Shown: positions 46,321-56,127 of the stretch, in pieces
Layout: each line of letters starts with the position of its first letter
How positions within the stretch are numbered: position 1 is the stretch's first letter
Assembly: GCA_023935145.1 (NCBI GenBank)
Contig: CM043702.1
Location: 55,940,501 to 56,004,500, forward strand
DNA length: 64,000 bases
Direction: 5' to 3'
Source: Bretschneidera sinensis
Taxonomy: Eukaryota > Streptophyta > Magnoliopsida > Brassicales > Akaniaceae
The notes under the pieces: model-generated
Told to the model about the DNA's origin: nothing
Seen by the model: the letters and a program-made list of their open reading frames with translations, nothing else
The model's database searches: none
Program-made: the position numbers and the translations under genes

Positions 46321-47535
46321 ATGCCTACTAGGCCAAGGTCTACCAATTCTACGTCTCTGGATCCTAAAAGGAAAGGACTGACGAGCTCCTCGAGCAAAAA
46401 GGCAAGAACAGAGCTCGATGACTCTCTATTCTCCAGCCTCACTGCAAAAGAAAGGTATACCGCTATCATCCGTCATAAAAAGATCATGGTGAGTAGATTC
46501 ATCGACTTCGAATCTATTCGTCATGGTAATTTTGACATTTTACCTTCTTTTAATGTAATAAACTTGACCCTACTGGTCAAGATTCACCAGAAGTTTTACC
46601 CTAGACTGATTCACCAGTTCTATGTGAACTTGGTAAAACCCAGTCCATTGGCTCTATGGTTCAGAACCAGTGTAATAGGTATGGAGTTCGAGGTCAACAC
46701 TGACCTCTTGATAAGTATCATGAGGATCCCTATGGGAGGGATCCAATGGAGTCTGGACAGATAGCCAGACAATTTTGATTAGGAGGAGGCATGTCGGATA
46801 GCTAGGGGTGACCCTAATTATGTATTTTAACCCACTACATTTCACACATATAGTCACATGCCACTCGACTCAAAATTATTCAACCTCATAGTGAGTTTGA
46901 CCATCCAACCAAGACTTGGGAGTTGGGGCTATCTATCCAAGATAGATGTGGTATTGATTTGGTGCCTTAAAACTGGGTACCACTTTAATATCTACCCCTT
47001 GTTGCTCGCCAACATGATCAACGGCAAGCTAGTGACTCCGGACACCTTCCCTACGGGATGCTCATCACACTCATCCTCTAGTACTTTCGGGTTCCCCTCC
47101 TCCGAGGCTCAGGACATCAGTCTCAAGGACATCATCAATGTCTCTTCACTGAAGAAGATATGATGAGCAGTCCCAGACGGCATGATTTATTCAAAGGCCA
47201 GAAAGAATATTCGGATAGGTGAGGACAATAGCAGTGATGATGAGGATGAGGGTCCAAACGCAATAGCCACTGCTATGGATGCGAATGATCGAGCACCGTC
47301 TATGGGTGACTCGAGTGCTGGTCCAGCTGGATATGACAATCTTCTTCAGATTATCATGAGCCTCCAGCTGACTATGCAGTCCGGATTCCAGAGCTTGAGC
47401 TCTTCGATCGACACCATGCATCATGACCTCCACTCTCTCCGAGATGACTTCGAGCTGCACCGAGAGCATACCGAGGGTTCTCTAACTGAACTTCGGGATC
47501 TCATTTGTGACAGCTCTGACTCTCCTACTCCATGA
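46321..47535 (+). pseudogene. S1 third ORF (Sirevirus env-like / plant transposon protein domain)
   Basis: Begins MPTRPRSTNSTSLDPKRKGL and continues with SSKKARTELDDSLFSSLTA, FDILPSFNVINL and GMEFEVNTDLLISIMRIP, a text typical of the putative plant transposon protein domain encoded after pol in Sireviruses, once called env-like. Stops at 46762, about 46780, 46828 and 47161 divide it. The C-terminal part (47182-47535) is acidic and then forms a heptad-like coiled coil (LHSLRDDFELHREHTEG). No signal peptide or membrane helix is evident, so an envelope role is doubtful. Confidence 0.75.
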
Positions 47536-48191
47536 GTTGCTTTTTCTACTTTTTTTTGTTGTATATAGATGTAGCTTTCAGTTGTTTTTGGCACTCACAT
47601 TATTTCATCATATATTGTATTTTTCCTTTTAGTTTCAGTTCTCAGAAGCCCATTATGTATGGATATTTATGTTCTATGTTTACATTTCATTTTATATTTT
47701 GATTCATATCATTGCTTTACTTTTACGTCATACATTTGCTTAATGTAAATACTTCTTTGATTGGATATATGCTGTAACTGATTCTGCATGTATGGAAACT
47801 TTCGGCTCTTCTCGGGAAGTCTTTTCAGCTTTGGATTATGCTAAATTTTTGCATACAAGTTCGTTTATACCTTATCTTAATGTTTATGGTGCCTATATAT
47901 CTTATTTTTTTAGTTTATAACCCCATTTTCTACTGCTGTCAAAACGGGGGAGAAATATGAGAAAAATGACTATAAACTTAAAATAGAGCATAAATTTGGG
48001 GGAAACATTGCTCCAAAGAACTTGTTGTAAATGACTATATGTTGAGTTGCTTGGTTGGATTGAATATAAACTGTCTTTGAAATGTTTACAAGTTGGCTTT
48101 ATTAAAAAAACAGAAGAAACTCTACCCAAATTTTCAAAAAAACTAACACTTAGTTTTTAAAACTGTTTTTCTCAATTCAGTTTTGTTATCA

Positions 48192-48207
48192 TAAAAAAGG
48201 AGGAGAT
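48192..48207 (+). other. S1 polypurine tract
   Basis: AAAAAAGGAGGAGAT immediately before the 3' LTR. A second purine run (AACGGGGGAGAAA, near 47943) lies about 250 bases upstream; multiple tracts are known in Sireviruses. Confidence 0.8.
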
Positions 48208-49361
48208 TGTTGATCCTCACCTAAATTTTAATGATGACAAAACATAAGTCTAAATATACTAACAGTGCTATCTAAGTGTTTTAAACAATAAAAGCATACA
48301 GCCAAGAATCAAGATGCAAGAACTCAACACGAATCAGATACCAAGTCAAGACAGAAGATCTAGTATAGGCTTAAGGTATTGAAACAAGTTGTAAATCTCA
48401 CTTGTTCAGGTAACAAGCTTGTCTTATGGCTCCTTTTGAAAAAGCATTTTAACAAAACTATTCATTCAAACGTTTATAAGTCAAAAACATCTCAAAGAAT
48501 GAAAAACTGGGTTGAAGGGCAACCCAATTGACTAGGTACTTATACCAGAAGACTGGTATATGGGACAGTGTGTCCCCCAGTCGACTGAGCGCTTCATACT
48601 AGTCGACTGGTATATTGAACAGAATGTCCCCAGTCGACTGGTACACTTGACCCAGTCGATTGTACTTTTCATAGCCTTAAAAGTGAGACTTTTCACTTAA
48701 CCCAGTCGACTGTTACTAAGACCCAGTCGACTGGTAATTCAAAAAATATGATCGTTGAGATGTGAGACTTGAGCACTAAATGCACCAAAACATTCCAAGT
48801 CAGTACAAAACGGCAATATTAAATAAACTCACTCAAATGAGCATTTGAAGAGAGAAAATTACACATTCAATTAAGTTTTTGCTCATTAATACACAAAAGC
48901 TATGAAATATTTATTGTTGAGCCATTCTTCAAGCTTTACTTTGAAAGAGAGATATTGTTCAGTTTTAAAATCATTCATTGTTGTCTCTCTACCATTTACT
49001 TTACAACAAATCATATTTATTGTAAAGGGATTAGCTTCCGAAAGAAAGAGATTAGCTTCCGAGAGGAAGAGACTGTTTGTAAGGTTTGTGCAACACCCGT
49101 GAAGTTGCATGACTAAGAGTTTTAGTGGATTACTTCAAGGAGGTTCCTTGAAAAGAGTAGATGTAGGGTTGGAACGAATCCGATATTGCCGAACCACTAT
49201 AAACTGAGTTTGCATCTTCTATTCCATAAACTCTTTTGCTTACAGCACACTAATTGTTTACATGCTTGTGGATTTATCTGTTTTTATAAACTTGTGATTA
49301 ATTAGCGAAAGTTTTTAAAAACCCAATTCACCCCCCTCTTAGGTTGAAACCTCAGTCTACA
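48208..49361 (+). repeat. S1 3' LTR
   Basis: Begins TGTTGATCCTCACCTAAATT and ends GTCTACA; matches 39246-40404 with palindromes at 48525-48745. Confidence 0.9.
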
Positions 49362-49730
49362 CATAGTATTATTTAGGAACATTTTCTCACATGTCGATAT
49401 GTTTCAGCTAGACCGGCTGTCTTCCTGGTCTTTTATTTTCAGTTGGACCAACTGTCTTCCCGATCTTTTATTTTCAGCTAGACCAGTTACCTTCCTGGTC
49501 TTTTTTTTTTCAGCTAGACCAACTACCTTCCTGGTCTTTTATTTTCAGCTAAGCCGACTGTCTTTCCGATTTTTTATTTTTAGCTAGACTGATTGCCATC
49601 CTTGTCTTTTATTTTCAGCTAGACTAGCTGCCTTCCGGGTCTTTTACTTTCAACTAGACCAGCTACTTTCCCAGCCTTTTATTTTTAGCTAGACCGGCTG
49701 TTTTCCCGACCTTTTATTTTCAGCTAGACT
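49362..49730 (-). repeat. G1 5' LTR, middle segment with expanded 35-bp repeat
   Basis: After the S1 target duplication the G1 LTR resumes and consists mostly of about ten tandem copies of the 35-bp CAGCTAGACCGGCTG unit. It is cut by a solo LTR after AGACT (49726-49730). Confidence 0.85.
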
Positions 49731-51895
49731 TGTAATACTCATAATCGTAAAGTAAGAGTAAAGAAGTAATTTAATAAATATGATATGAAATTAAAAATAA
49801 TATATATGTGAAGGATTTAGTATTGAATAAAATAATTCTTTTTAAAAAAAAAACTGGACGTGTGGAGGCGTGGTTACAAAGAAAATGAAAAAAACATTCG
49901 TGGCAGCATGAAAGAAAAACAAAGAAAATGAAAATGAAAGTAAAAAAAAAAAGGTAAAAAATGTGGCAACAGGTAAAGAAGAAGCTTGCATGTCCTGCAC
50001 GTCTCCAAAACGTGGAGACTATGTATGCATTTGCTTTTTGGCTGAAATTTTTTACAAAATCTTACTCTTATATATATATATAAACGTTAATTTATACTTA
50101 CCGATTTCGTTTAGTTTTTCCTTCAATTATTCTATTTCTTTAAACACTTGGAGACCCAAAGAAATGTTGAAAGAGCAAAATTATGAAGGGGTTTACGGGA
50201 GAATTTTATAGAGAGTCACGAGAAGCTATCAGAAAAACATAAGGTAATAGTGTAATGTTTATTTTTGAATTTTTAGTGTACATAAAATTTCTTGGAAATG
50301 CAAAGTGGGAATTTTCAAAGGGTGTGGTTTATGAAGAATTGAAGAATAAATTAGAAAATTAATATAAATATTATATCAGGTGTTAACGATCAGCAACTGG
50401 GAGAAATTTTTATGAGGAACGGGAAAGGTGATGAGGTGATCCATGGATAGTTTTAAGTGCTACGTGGTGAGTTAGATTTACTTTAAGTAATCTAGATAAA
50501 AATGAAATATCTAGTGATAGTATTAAAATAAATTATTAGCGTATGCTTTGGTGGTAGATGAAAATTGATTGATAGGTATGACGAAAATTTTGGACATGTA
50601 GAAAATTATTAGGTGAGAAATAATATTTTTGGAATAATAAGTTGATTTAATAATAAAAGTGATAAGTGAAATTCTTGATGAGCTATGGTTGATGTTTTGA
50701 TACGAGTTATGAGAAGATGAAATTTAGTGGATCTTGACAAGCTTTGATGGATGATTTGATGTGATTTAGGATGAGAAGAATTTAATGGAAATTTTTATAT
50801 ATAATTTGAGAAAAATCAGGATAGCCAATTTAAATATTTGAATTCATGTTTGTTTTTTTATATTATTGTTCAGATGCATATTTCATATCATTGTTCATAT
50901 GCATATGCATATGCATTAAATAAAAGAAAAGAACCGGGAGGGGGCGGGTCTAATTGAAAAACCGTGACAACCGGTATATGCTGGAAATAAAAAGGACACC
51001 GTGATAGCTGGTATGTACTAGAAATAAATACAATGAAAACTGGGATGAGCTGTAAAGAAAAGAACTGGGAGGGTGTCGGTCTAAGATAATAAAAATATGT
51101 CGACATGTGGGAAGACATTCCTTAATAATAATTCACGCATTGCATCTGTTTTAATCCTAATAATACTTCATGCATTGCATCTGTTTTAAATATTGATTGC
51201 ATCATCGAAATGCTGATGTGTCGTGTGTTATTGTGAAATTATTTATAGATGAATGAGTCTCACAGAGAGACAGTTATGGTGAGAAAGAAACCTAGAAGTA
51301 AACATGATAAGAACCATCTAAATGGTAGACTTTATGATGTGAATCTCATTGCAAGGTAATTATGAGATAATTGATGGTCTTGAAGTGAACCAATAATTAA
51401 GAAGAAGAGACTGATAGAGAATTAGACTTATGATATGTGCAGTGATAGCAGAATGCTATTATCAAGTTATGTGAAATATAATCGATTTAATATTAAAATA
51501 CTATTTATACAGATTGAGTATTTCTAGTAAATTTAATTCACTGAGCTTGTGAAGCTTACCCCTAATTGTACAATGATTTCAAGTAGTAGGCAGGACAAAT
51601 AGTTTGGTGAGTTGAGGTTCTGACAGAATCATTTTCTGTAAGCCACATACGTGTCAACATCCTCAGACAAATGAGAAAATAAAATAAAAATTTATTTGTA
51701 AATATACATGCATATTACGTTGTGTAAAATGTTTAAGTCAATATCATATTGATGTATCTCCCCTGTTGATGGTTGATGATTAATGTAAAAATTTCTATTA
51801 GTTTTTGTTTTATTGTTGCGTATATGTGTCATGCTAGATTTTCAAAATGTGATGACACCGTTTCGGGGGTGGCCAACCCGGGATGGGTCATTACA
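49731..51895 (+). mobile_element. Solo LTR of the G1 family, opposite orientation, inside the G1 LTR
   Basis: The plus strand runs from TGTAATACTCATAATC to GGGTCATTACA. The reverse complement of its right end gives TGTAATGACCCATCCCGGGT, matching the G1 LTR edge, and its left end matches the reverse complement of the 28047 end. Perfect 5-bp target duplication AGACT (49726-49730, 51896-51900). No internal region, so it arose by LTR-LTR recombination or is a solo remnant. Length 2165 bp. Short open frames in it are not genes. Confidence 0.88.
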
Positions 51896-52925
51896 AGACT
51901 GGCTACCTTCTCGATATTTTATTTTCAGCTAGACTGGCTCCCTTTTCGGTTTTTTATTTTCAGCTAGGCTGGTTGCCTTCCCGATCTTTTATTTTATGCA
52001 TATGAGTAATAATATGAAAACAAGCAGACCAGTTGCCTTCATGGCCTTTTATTTTATGCATATGAACAATAATATGAAAACAAGCATATATTCAAGCATT
52101 CAATTTAGCTATCTAACTCTTTCTCAAAATTATTATTTTTATCATATTCATTAAATTATCTCCTCATATATCATATCCACTTTTCAATCATATTTTTCAG
52201 AAATTTCATAAAACTTCTCAGCATATTTTTCATTTATCCATCCTATTTAAAATATAAATTCTTATATAATTAATATTCAACACACTTTCCAATTCCTAAT
52301 CAATAAATCAATCAATTTTCATATATAGTAGAAATTACATCATTAAATCATTATAATTCACCAATTTATTCAAATATCATAATTTCATATTTCTATTGGT
52401 TTCGATTACTAAAAGTAAATCTAACTCACCATGTAGCACTTAAAGCTACCCGTGGATCACTTTCTTGCCTTTCCTGCTCCTTTAAGCAATTTCTTGAGAT
52501 TGCTGATCACCAACACCTCAAATGTAATGTCATCTTGCTATTATAATTTAGATGACTGTACTATCTCTAATATTGGAGAAATTTTCTTTATAACTTTTCG
52601 CTAAGAAATTTGAATTGAAGAAAGAAAGAAGCCAAACAGGATTTGGTAAAAATTAACAAAACCTAAACAAAACTTAACGGTTTATACCAAAATAGTTTAA
52701 CACTGCCACCACTTGTTTCTAAATTGTTAGGTGTCTGACATGCAATCCTTGCATGTCGTGTAACATATACCTGGACTAAGCGTCCAGGTGTATTACCACT
52801 TTTTCTTTTTTTAAAAAAAAATTATTTTATTCAATAATAAATCTTTCATGTATATTTTATTTTAATTCCATGTAATATCTATCAAATTACTTCTTTACCT
52901 TTACTTTAAGAATATAAGTATTAGA
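51896..52925 (-). repeat. G1 5' LTR, outer segment
   Basis: Continues the 35-bp repeats (about two more units) and then parallels 27110-28047. Its last bases read GTATTAGA where GTATTACA is expected; CAGAT follows. Confidence 0.85.
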
Positions 52926-53873
52926 CAGATGATGCAAGTAAATGGTCAAAGAAGCTGATGTGGCATAAAAGATGGAAGTTTATTTTTTAGTTATCAAAGT
53001 TGTCGTGAACCTTTTGGAAACAAGGTTTGATTTTGATTTAATGGTGGGGCCTACCATGTGAAGACAAGTTAATTAAAAAAAGAGAACAAAATAGCAATGA
53101 TGGATGAGTGGGAACAGCAACTGTCTCAGATCAAAATAGACACACGTGTGGCAGCACAAGAAGAGACCAAAGTGTTGCACTAGCAGAAGCAACACAAGCA
53201 GAGAGGTAGTCGACTAGTTACAGAGCTAATCGGCTAGTGATTCGACTACCAAGCAGAGGCAGTCAACTACTTGGAGAGAAGTAATCGACCTGTGGTGGAA
53301 CTTGTCGACCGGTAAGACGACCACCAGAAGTTTCAGTGTTTTATAAAGACTAATCAGACGATCCAGTCTATTGAAGAGAAGACCAGTTGACTGAAAATGA
53401 CCGTCAGAGATCAGTCTGAAAATAAAGTTTTTAGAGTTACCATTTTTTGAAAGCTTGGTTGAAGCTATAAATTAGAGTTTGCTTAAGGGAGTTCAACACA
53501 AGAGAAAGAAGAAAGAATTCATTCTCATTTTTGCACAGAGCTTAAAGATTTTGTATTTACAAATTCGGTAGTGTTTAAATCAGTAGAGTATAAAGTGAGT
53601 GTTTGAGAGAGATTTCTTTTGTAAGGTTTTCTTGCTACTCGTAAAGCAAGGCTAAGTGTAAAGGTGTTCTTGGTACCCGGAAATCCAAGCCATGTGTAAT
53701 TGTTGAGATTAGTGGAACTCAGTAGACTAGGATGAAGGCTTATTAAAGAAGTGGGCGTAGGCCTATCGTCGAACCACTATAAATCTCTATGTCCATCTTT
53801 CTCCTTTTGTTAAATATTTAATTACTTAATTTTTGTGTAAATCGTATTTTTTCAATCATCATATTTCCTGACA
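52926..53873 (+). repeat. R1 3' LTR, second part
   Basis: Starts with the CAGAT duplication and parallels 23456-24423, including a GTCGAC-rich zone at 53208-53400, ending CCTGACA. Confidence 0.9.
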
Positions 53874-55510
53874 TTCATCATAAATATTTCATGCTCAAGA
53901 AGCAACATTTTGACGAGGGTATTGCTTTGAATTTCACAGTGCCAATCAGTGAAGCCCTGCCTCCTCAATACTTCATCCGCATTGTGTCAAATAGATGGAT
54001 GGGCTCACAATTTGTTTTACCAATTTCTATAAGGCACCTAATTGAACCAGCGAAGTATCCTCCGCCTACTGAGTTTTTGGACTTGAACCTGCTTCCTATG
54101 ATAGCATTGAGGAATCCATCATACGAAGCTCTTTACCAAAAATTCAAGCGCTTCAATCCTATCCAAACTCAAGTTTTTTTAGTCTTGTTCAACAAAGATG
54201 ACAATGTCTTAACTGCAGCACCAATTAACAGTGGTAAGACCTTTTTTTTATAGAGTTTGCCTTATTAAGGAATCATCAACAAGGCTTTGAGAATATTATG
54301 TGTTGTTTATATTGCTCTTATGGATGTTATTGCTAAGAAAAGATATTGTGATTGGGAACGAAAGTTTGGAAAGGGTCTTGGGATCCAAGTGGTTTTATTA
54401 ATTGGAGAAACAACAATGGATTTGGAACTACTTGAAAAGGGCCAAGTAATAATTATTACCTCTGAGAAATAGGATAATTTATCCCGTCATTGGAAACAAT
54501 GGATACAAGTTCAAAAGATTCTTATATTCATTATTAATGAAGTCTATTTTATTAGCACCCAAGGTGGTCCAGTTTTGAAAGTGATAGTGTCTAAGATGCG
54601 ATATATTTCCACTCAGGGGGAGAACAAGATCTGTTTTATAGCTTTATCAACTTCTCTTGCAAATGCTAAAGATCTTAGTGCATGGATTGGGGCTGGCTCA
54701 CATGGTTTATTCAATTTTTCTTGAAGCACTCATCTTGAAATACAAATTAATGGAGAAGATATAGTTGATTTTGAAGCGAGGATGCAAGTAATGACAAGAC
54801 CAACATATGCTACAACTATCCAACAAACCAAGATTAGGAAGTCTGCTATCATGTTTGTTCCTACAGAGAGGCATACTCGACTTATAGCTGTGGATTGATG
54901 ATGTACTATAATGTAGACACTAAGGAGAAAGTGGGTTTTCTTTCACGATCCTTGGAAGAGTTAGAGCCATTCATTGACAAGATAATGGAACCAATGTTAG
55001 GTGCAAGTCTACATCATGGTGTGGGATATTTGCATTCACAATTATTTAAAGCTGGCTGGATTCAAGTTTGTGTTATGAGTAGTTCCATGTGCTGGGAAAT
55101 GCCTTTGTCAGCCCCGTTGGTAATTCTTTTGAGAACTGAGCATTATGATGCATTGAAAAGTGCTCACACTGAATACCTTTAACTTATGTGTTGTAGATGG
55201 TAGGCCGTGCTAGTCATCGTTTGCTAGATGATTCTAGCATATGCGTCAACTTGTACCATGCTCCATGTAAAGAATACTATATGAAGTTTTTGCATGAAGC
55301 ATTCCTAGTTGAAAGCCACTTGCAGTACTTCTTACATGATCATTTGAATGCAGAAGTTGCTTTTCAAGTAATTAAGAGCAAGCAAGATGCTGTTGATTAT
55401 CTCACATGGACATTTATGTATAGGAGACTCAATCAAAATCCTTGCTACTACAACCTTCAAGGAGGTAGTTATAGACATCTATATGATCACCTTTCAGAGT
55501 TTGTAGGGAA
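53874..55510 (+). pseudogene. BRR2: BRR2 helicase pseudogene, piece 2 (second helicase cassette)
   Basis: Resumes the protein exactly where piece 1 stopped (HHKYFMLKKQHFDEG) and covers the second, normally ATPase-inactive cassette: LPPQYFIRIVSNRWMGSQ, PTELLDLxPLP-like text, FNPIQTQVF, a Walker A analogue PINSGKT, MRYIS, then HGVGYLH, VCVMSSSMCW, MVGRASHRLLDD and NKQDAVDYLTWTFMYRRL. Stops occur at 54251, 54470, 54722, 54896 and 55180, with frameshifts near 54256, 54890 and 55190. It ends after LSEFVGN at insert B. Confidence 0.9.
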
Positions 55511-55676
55511 TGTCAACATCGAGCGCCTATCACTGCACCAAAAGCTATAGCTGATAGCAAGAGTACAAGTCAAATCACTTCAACCACATAGCAGCACAAC
55601 CACCATATTTTGAATATAACTTCGCTCCACCTAGGCCTCCACCACAAAACAATTGCTGCTAACACTTGACCCAACA
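55511..55676 (-). repeat. Insert B outer LTR, 3' copy
   Basis: Plus strand TGTCAACATCGAGC to GACCCAACA, 166 bp; aligns without length change to 60237-60402 at very roughly three quarters identity by eye. Confidence 0.8.
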
Positions 55677-55738
55677 ATCTCCCTCTCAGCAATTGCACCG
55701 TTGGGAATCGAACTCATGACTTTGGCTCTGATACCAAA

Positions 55739-56127
55739 TGAACGATCCGAAACCTGTCAATCACACGAATAATAAATAGAAAGAAAAATAATAAGACATG
55801 ATATACCCAGGTTCACCCCAGAATAGGGCTATGTCTTGCCAGAAGTTTCATTATAATCAGTTTTATAAATCTCTCGTTACAATGTGCGCTCAGTACATAG
55901 AGAGTATTTATAAGCAACTTAAGACGCTCTAATTATGGTTTTTGCCCTGCTGTAAAACCACATCTATTCATGGGTCCAAGCTCAAACTGTCAAGAAAAAA
56001 ACACAAACCCAAAACGTGTACAAGGCTTGAAATTCTCAGGGGCAGCGCACTCACAGGGGAGCGGGACTCCCATGGTCGTCGGAGGGTCTCCAGATCTAGA
56101 CCCGTGAAGTATTCACCAACTCTAACA
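55739..56127 (-). repeat. Insert B inner LTR (unpaired)
   Basis: Plus strand TGAACGATCCG to CTCTAACA, 389 bp, so on the minus strand it starts TGTTAGAGTTGG and ends GTTCA. The minus-strand purine tract CCAAGTGGAAGAT precedes it at 56140-56128. No second copy exists next to the primer site at 60221. Confidence 0.75.

Larger units (their letters stand above)
39246..49361 (+). mobile_element. S1: Sirevirus-type Copia element nested in the G1 5' LTR
   Basis: LTRs 39246-40404 and 48208-49361; order gag, protease, integrase, reverse transcriptase, RNase H, then an extra ORF before the 3' LTR, the hallmark of Sireviruses with a third ORF. Flanks aatag (39241-39245) and catag (49362-49366) match at 4 of 5. 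The 5' LTR begins TC instead of TG. About 10.1 kb. Every coding region has stops, so it is dead but nearly complete. Confidence 0.88.
26073..52925 (-). mobile_element. G1: Ty3/Gypsy element nested in the R1 3' LTR (host to three further insertions)
   Basis: On the minus strand the order is 5' LTR, primer site, gag, protease, reverse transcriptase, RNase H, integrase, 3' LTR. Perfect 5-bp target duplication CAGAT (26068-26072, 52926-52930). The 3' LTR is 26073-28047; the 5' LTR is split into 38418-39245, 49362-49730 and 51896-52925. Integrase is downstream of RNase H, which defines Gypsy order. The post-integrase tail reads RILDRKEQVL and VLWRN, as in Tekay/Del-type chromovirus elements; the clade is tentative. 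All coding parts carry stops, so the copy is dead. Confidence 0.88.
23196..53873 (+). mobile_element. R1: gag-only Sirevirus-like Copia element interrupting BRR2 (contains nested elements)
   Basis: R1 has a 1.23-kb 5' LTR (23196-24423), a tRNA-Met-type primer site, a decayed gag, a polypurine tract (25720-25733) and a 3' LTR split into 25734-26072 and 52926-53873 by G1. LTRs start TGTTAGGATATTTTATATCC and end CCTGACA. Without G1 it is about 3.8 kb, with no protease, integrase or reverse transcriptase. The BRR2 reading is cut at 23195 and resumes at 53874 with HHKYFMLKKQ-type residues, so the insertion point is sharp. Flanking pentamers ctcac and ttcat match at three positions, an aged target duplication. 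Confidence 0.85.

Noticed and set aside
46321..47535. Independent host gene after the S1 polymerase
   Set aside because: It lies between pol and the 3' LTR of the same element and matches the third-ORF position of Sireviruses.
49399..49587. Open frame with repeated FQLxRL text
   Set aside because: It is simply the 35-bp minisatellite read in one frame (three units make 35 codons), not a gene.
55690..55740. tRNA-like text (GGGAATCGAACTCATGACTTTGG) near the insert B LTR
   Set aside because: It resembles part of a tRNA T-arm but lacks a full cloverleaf; it is better explained as TRIM interior plus primer site.
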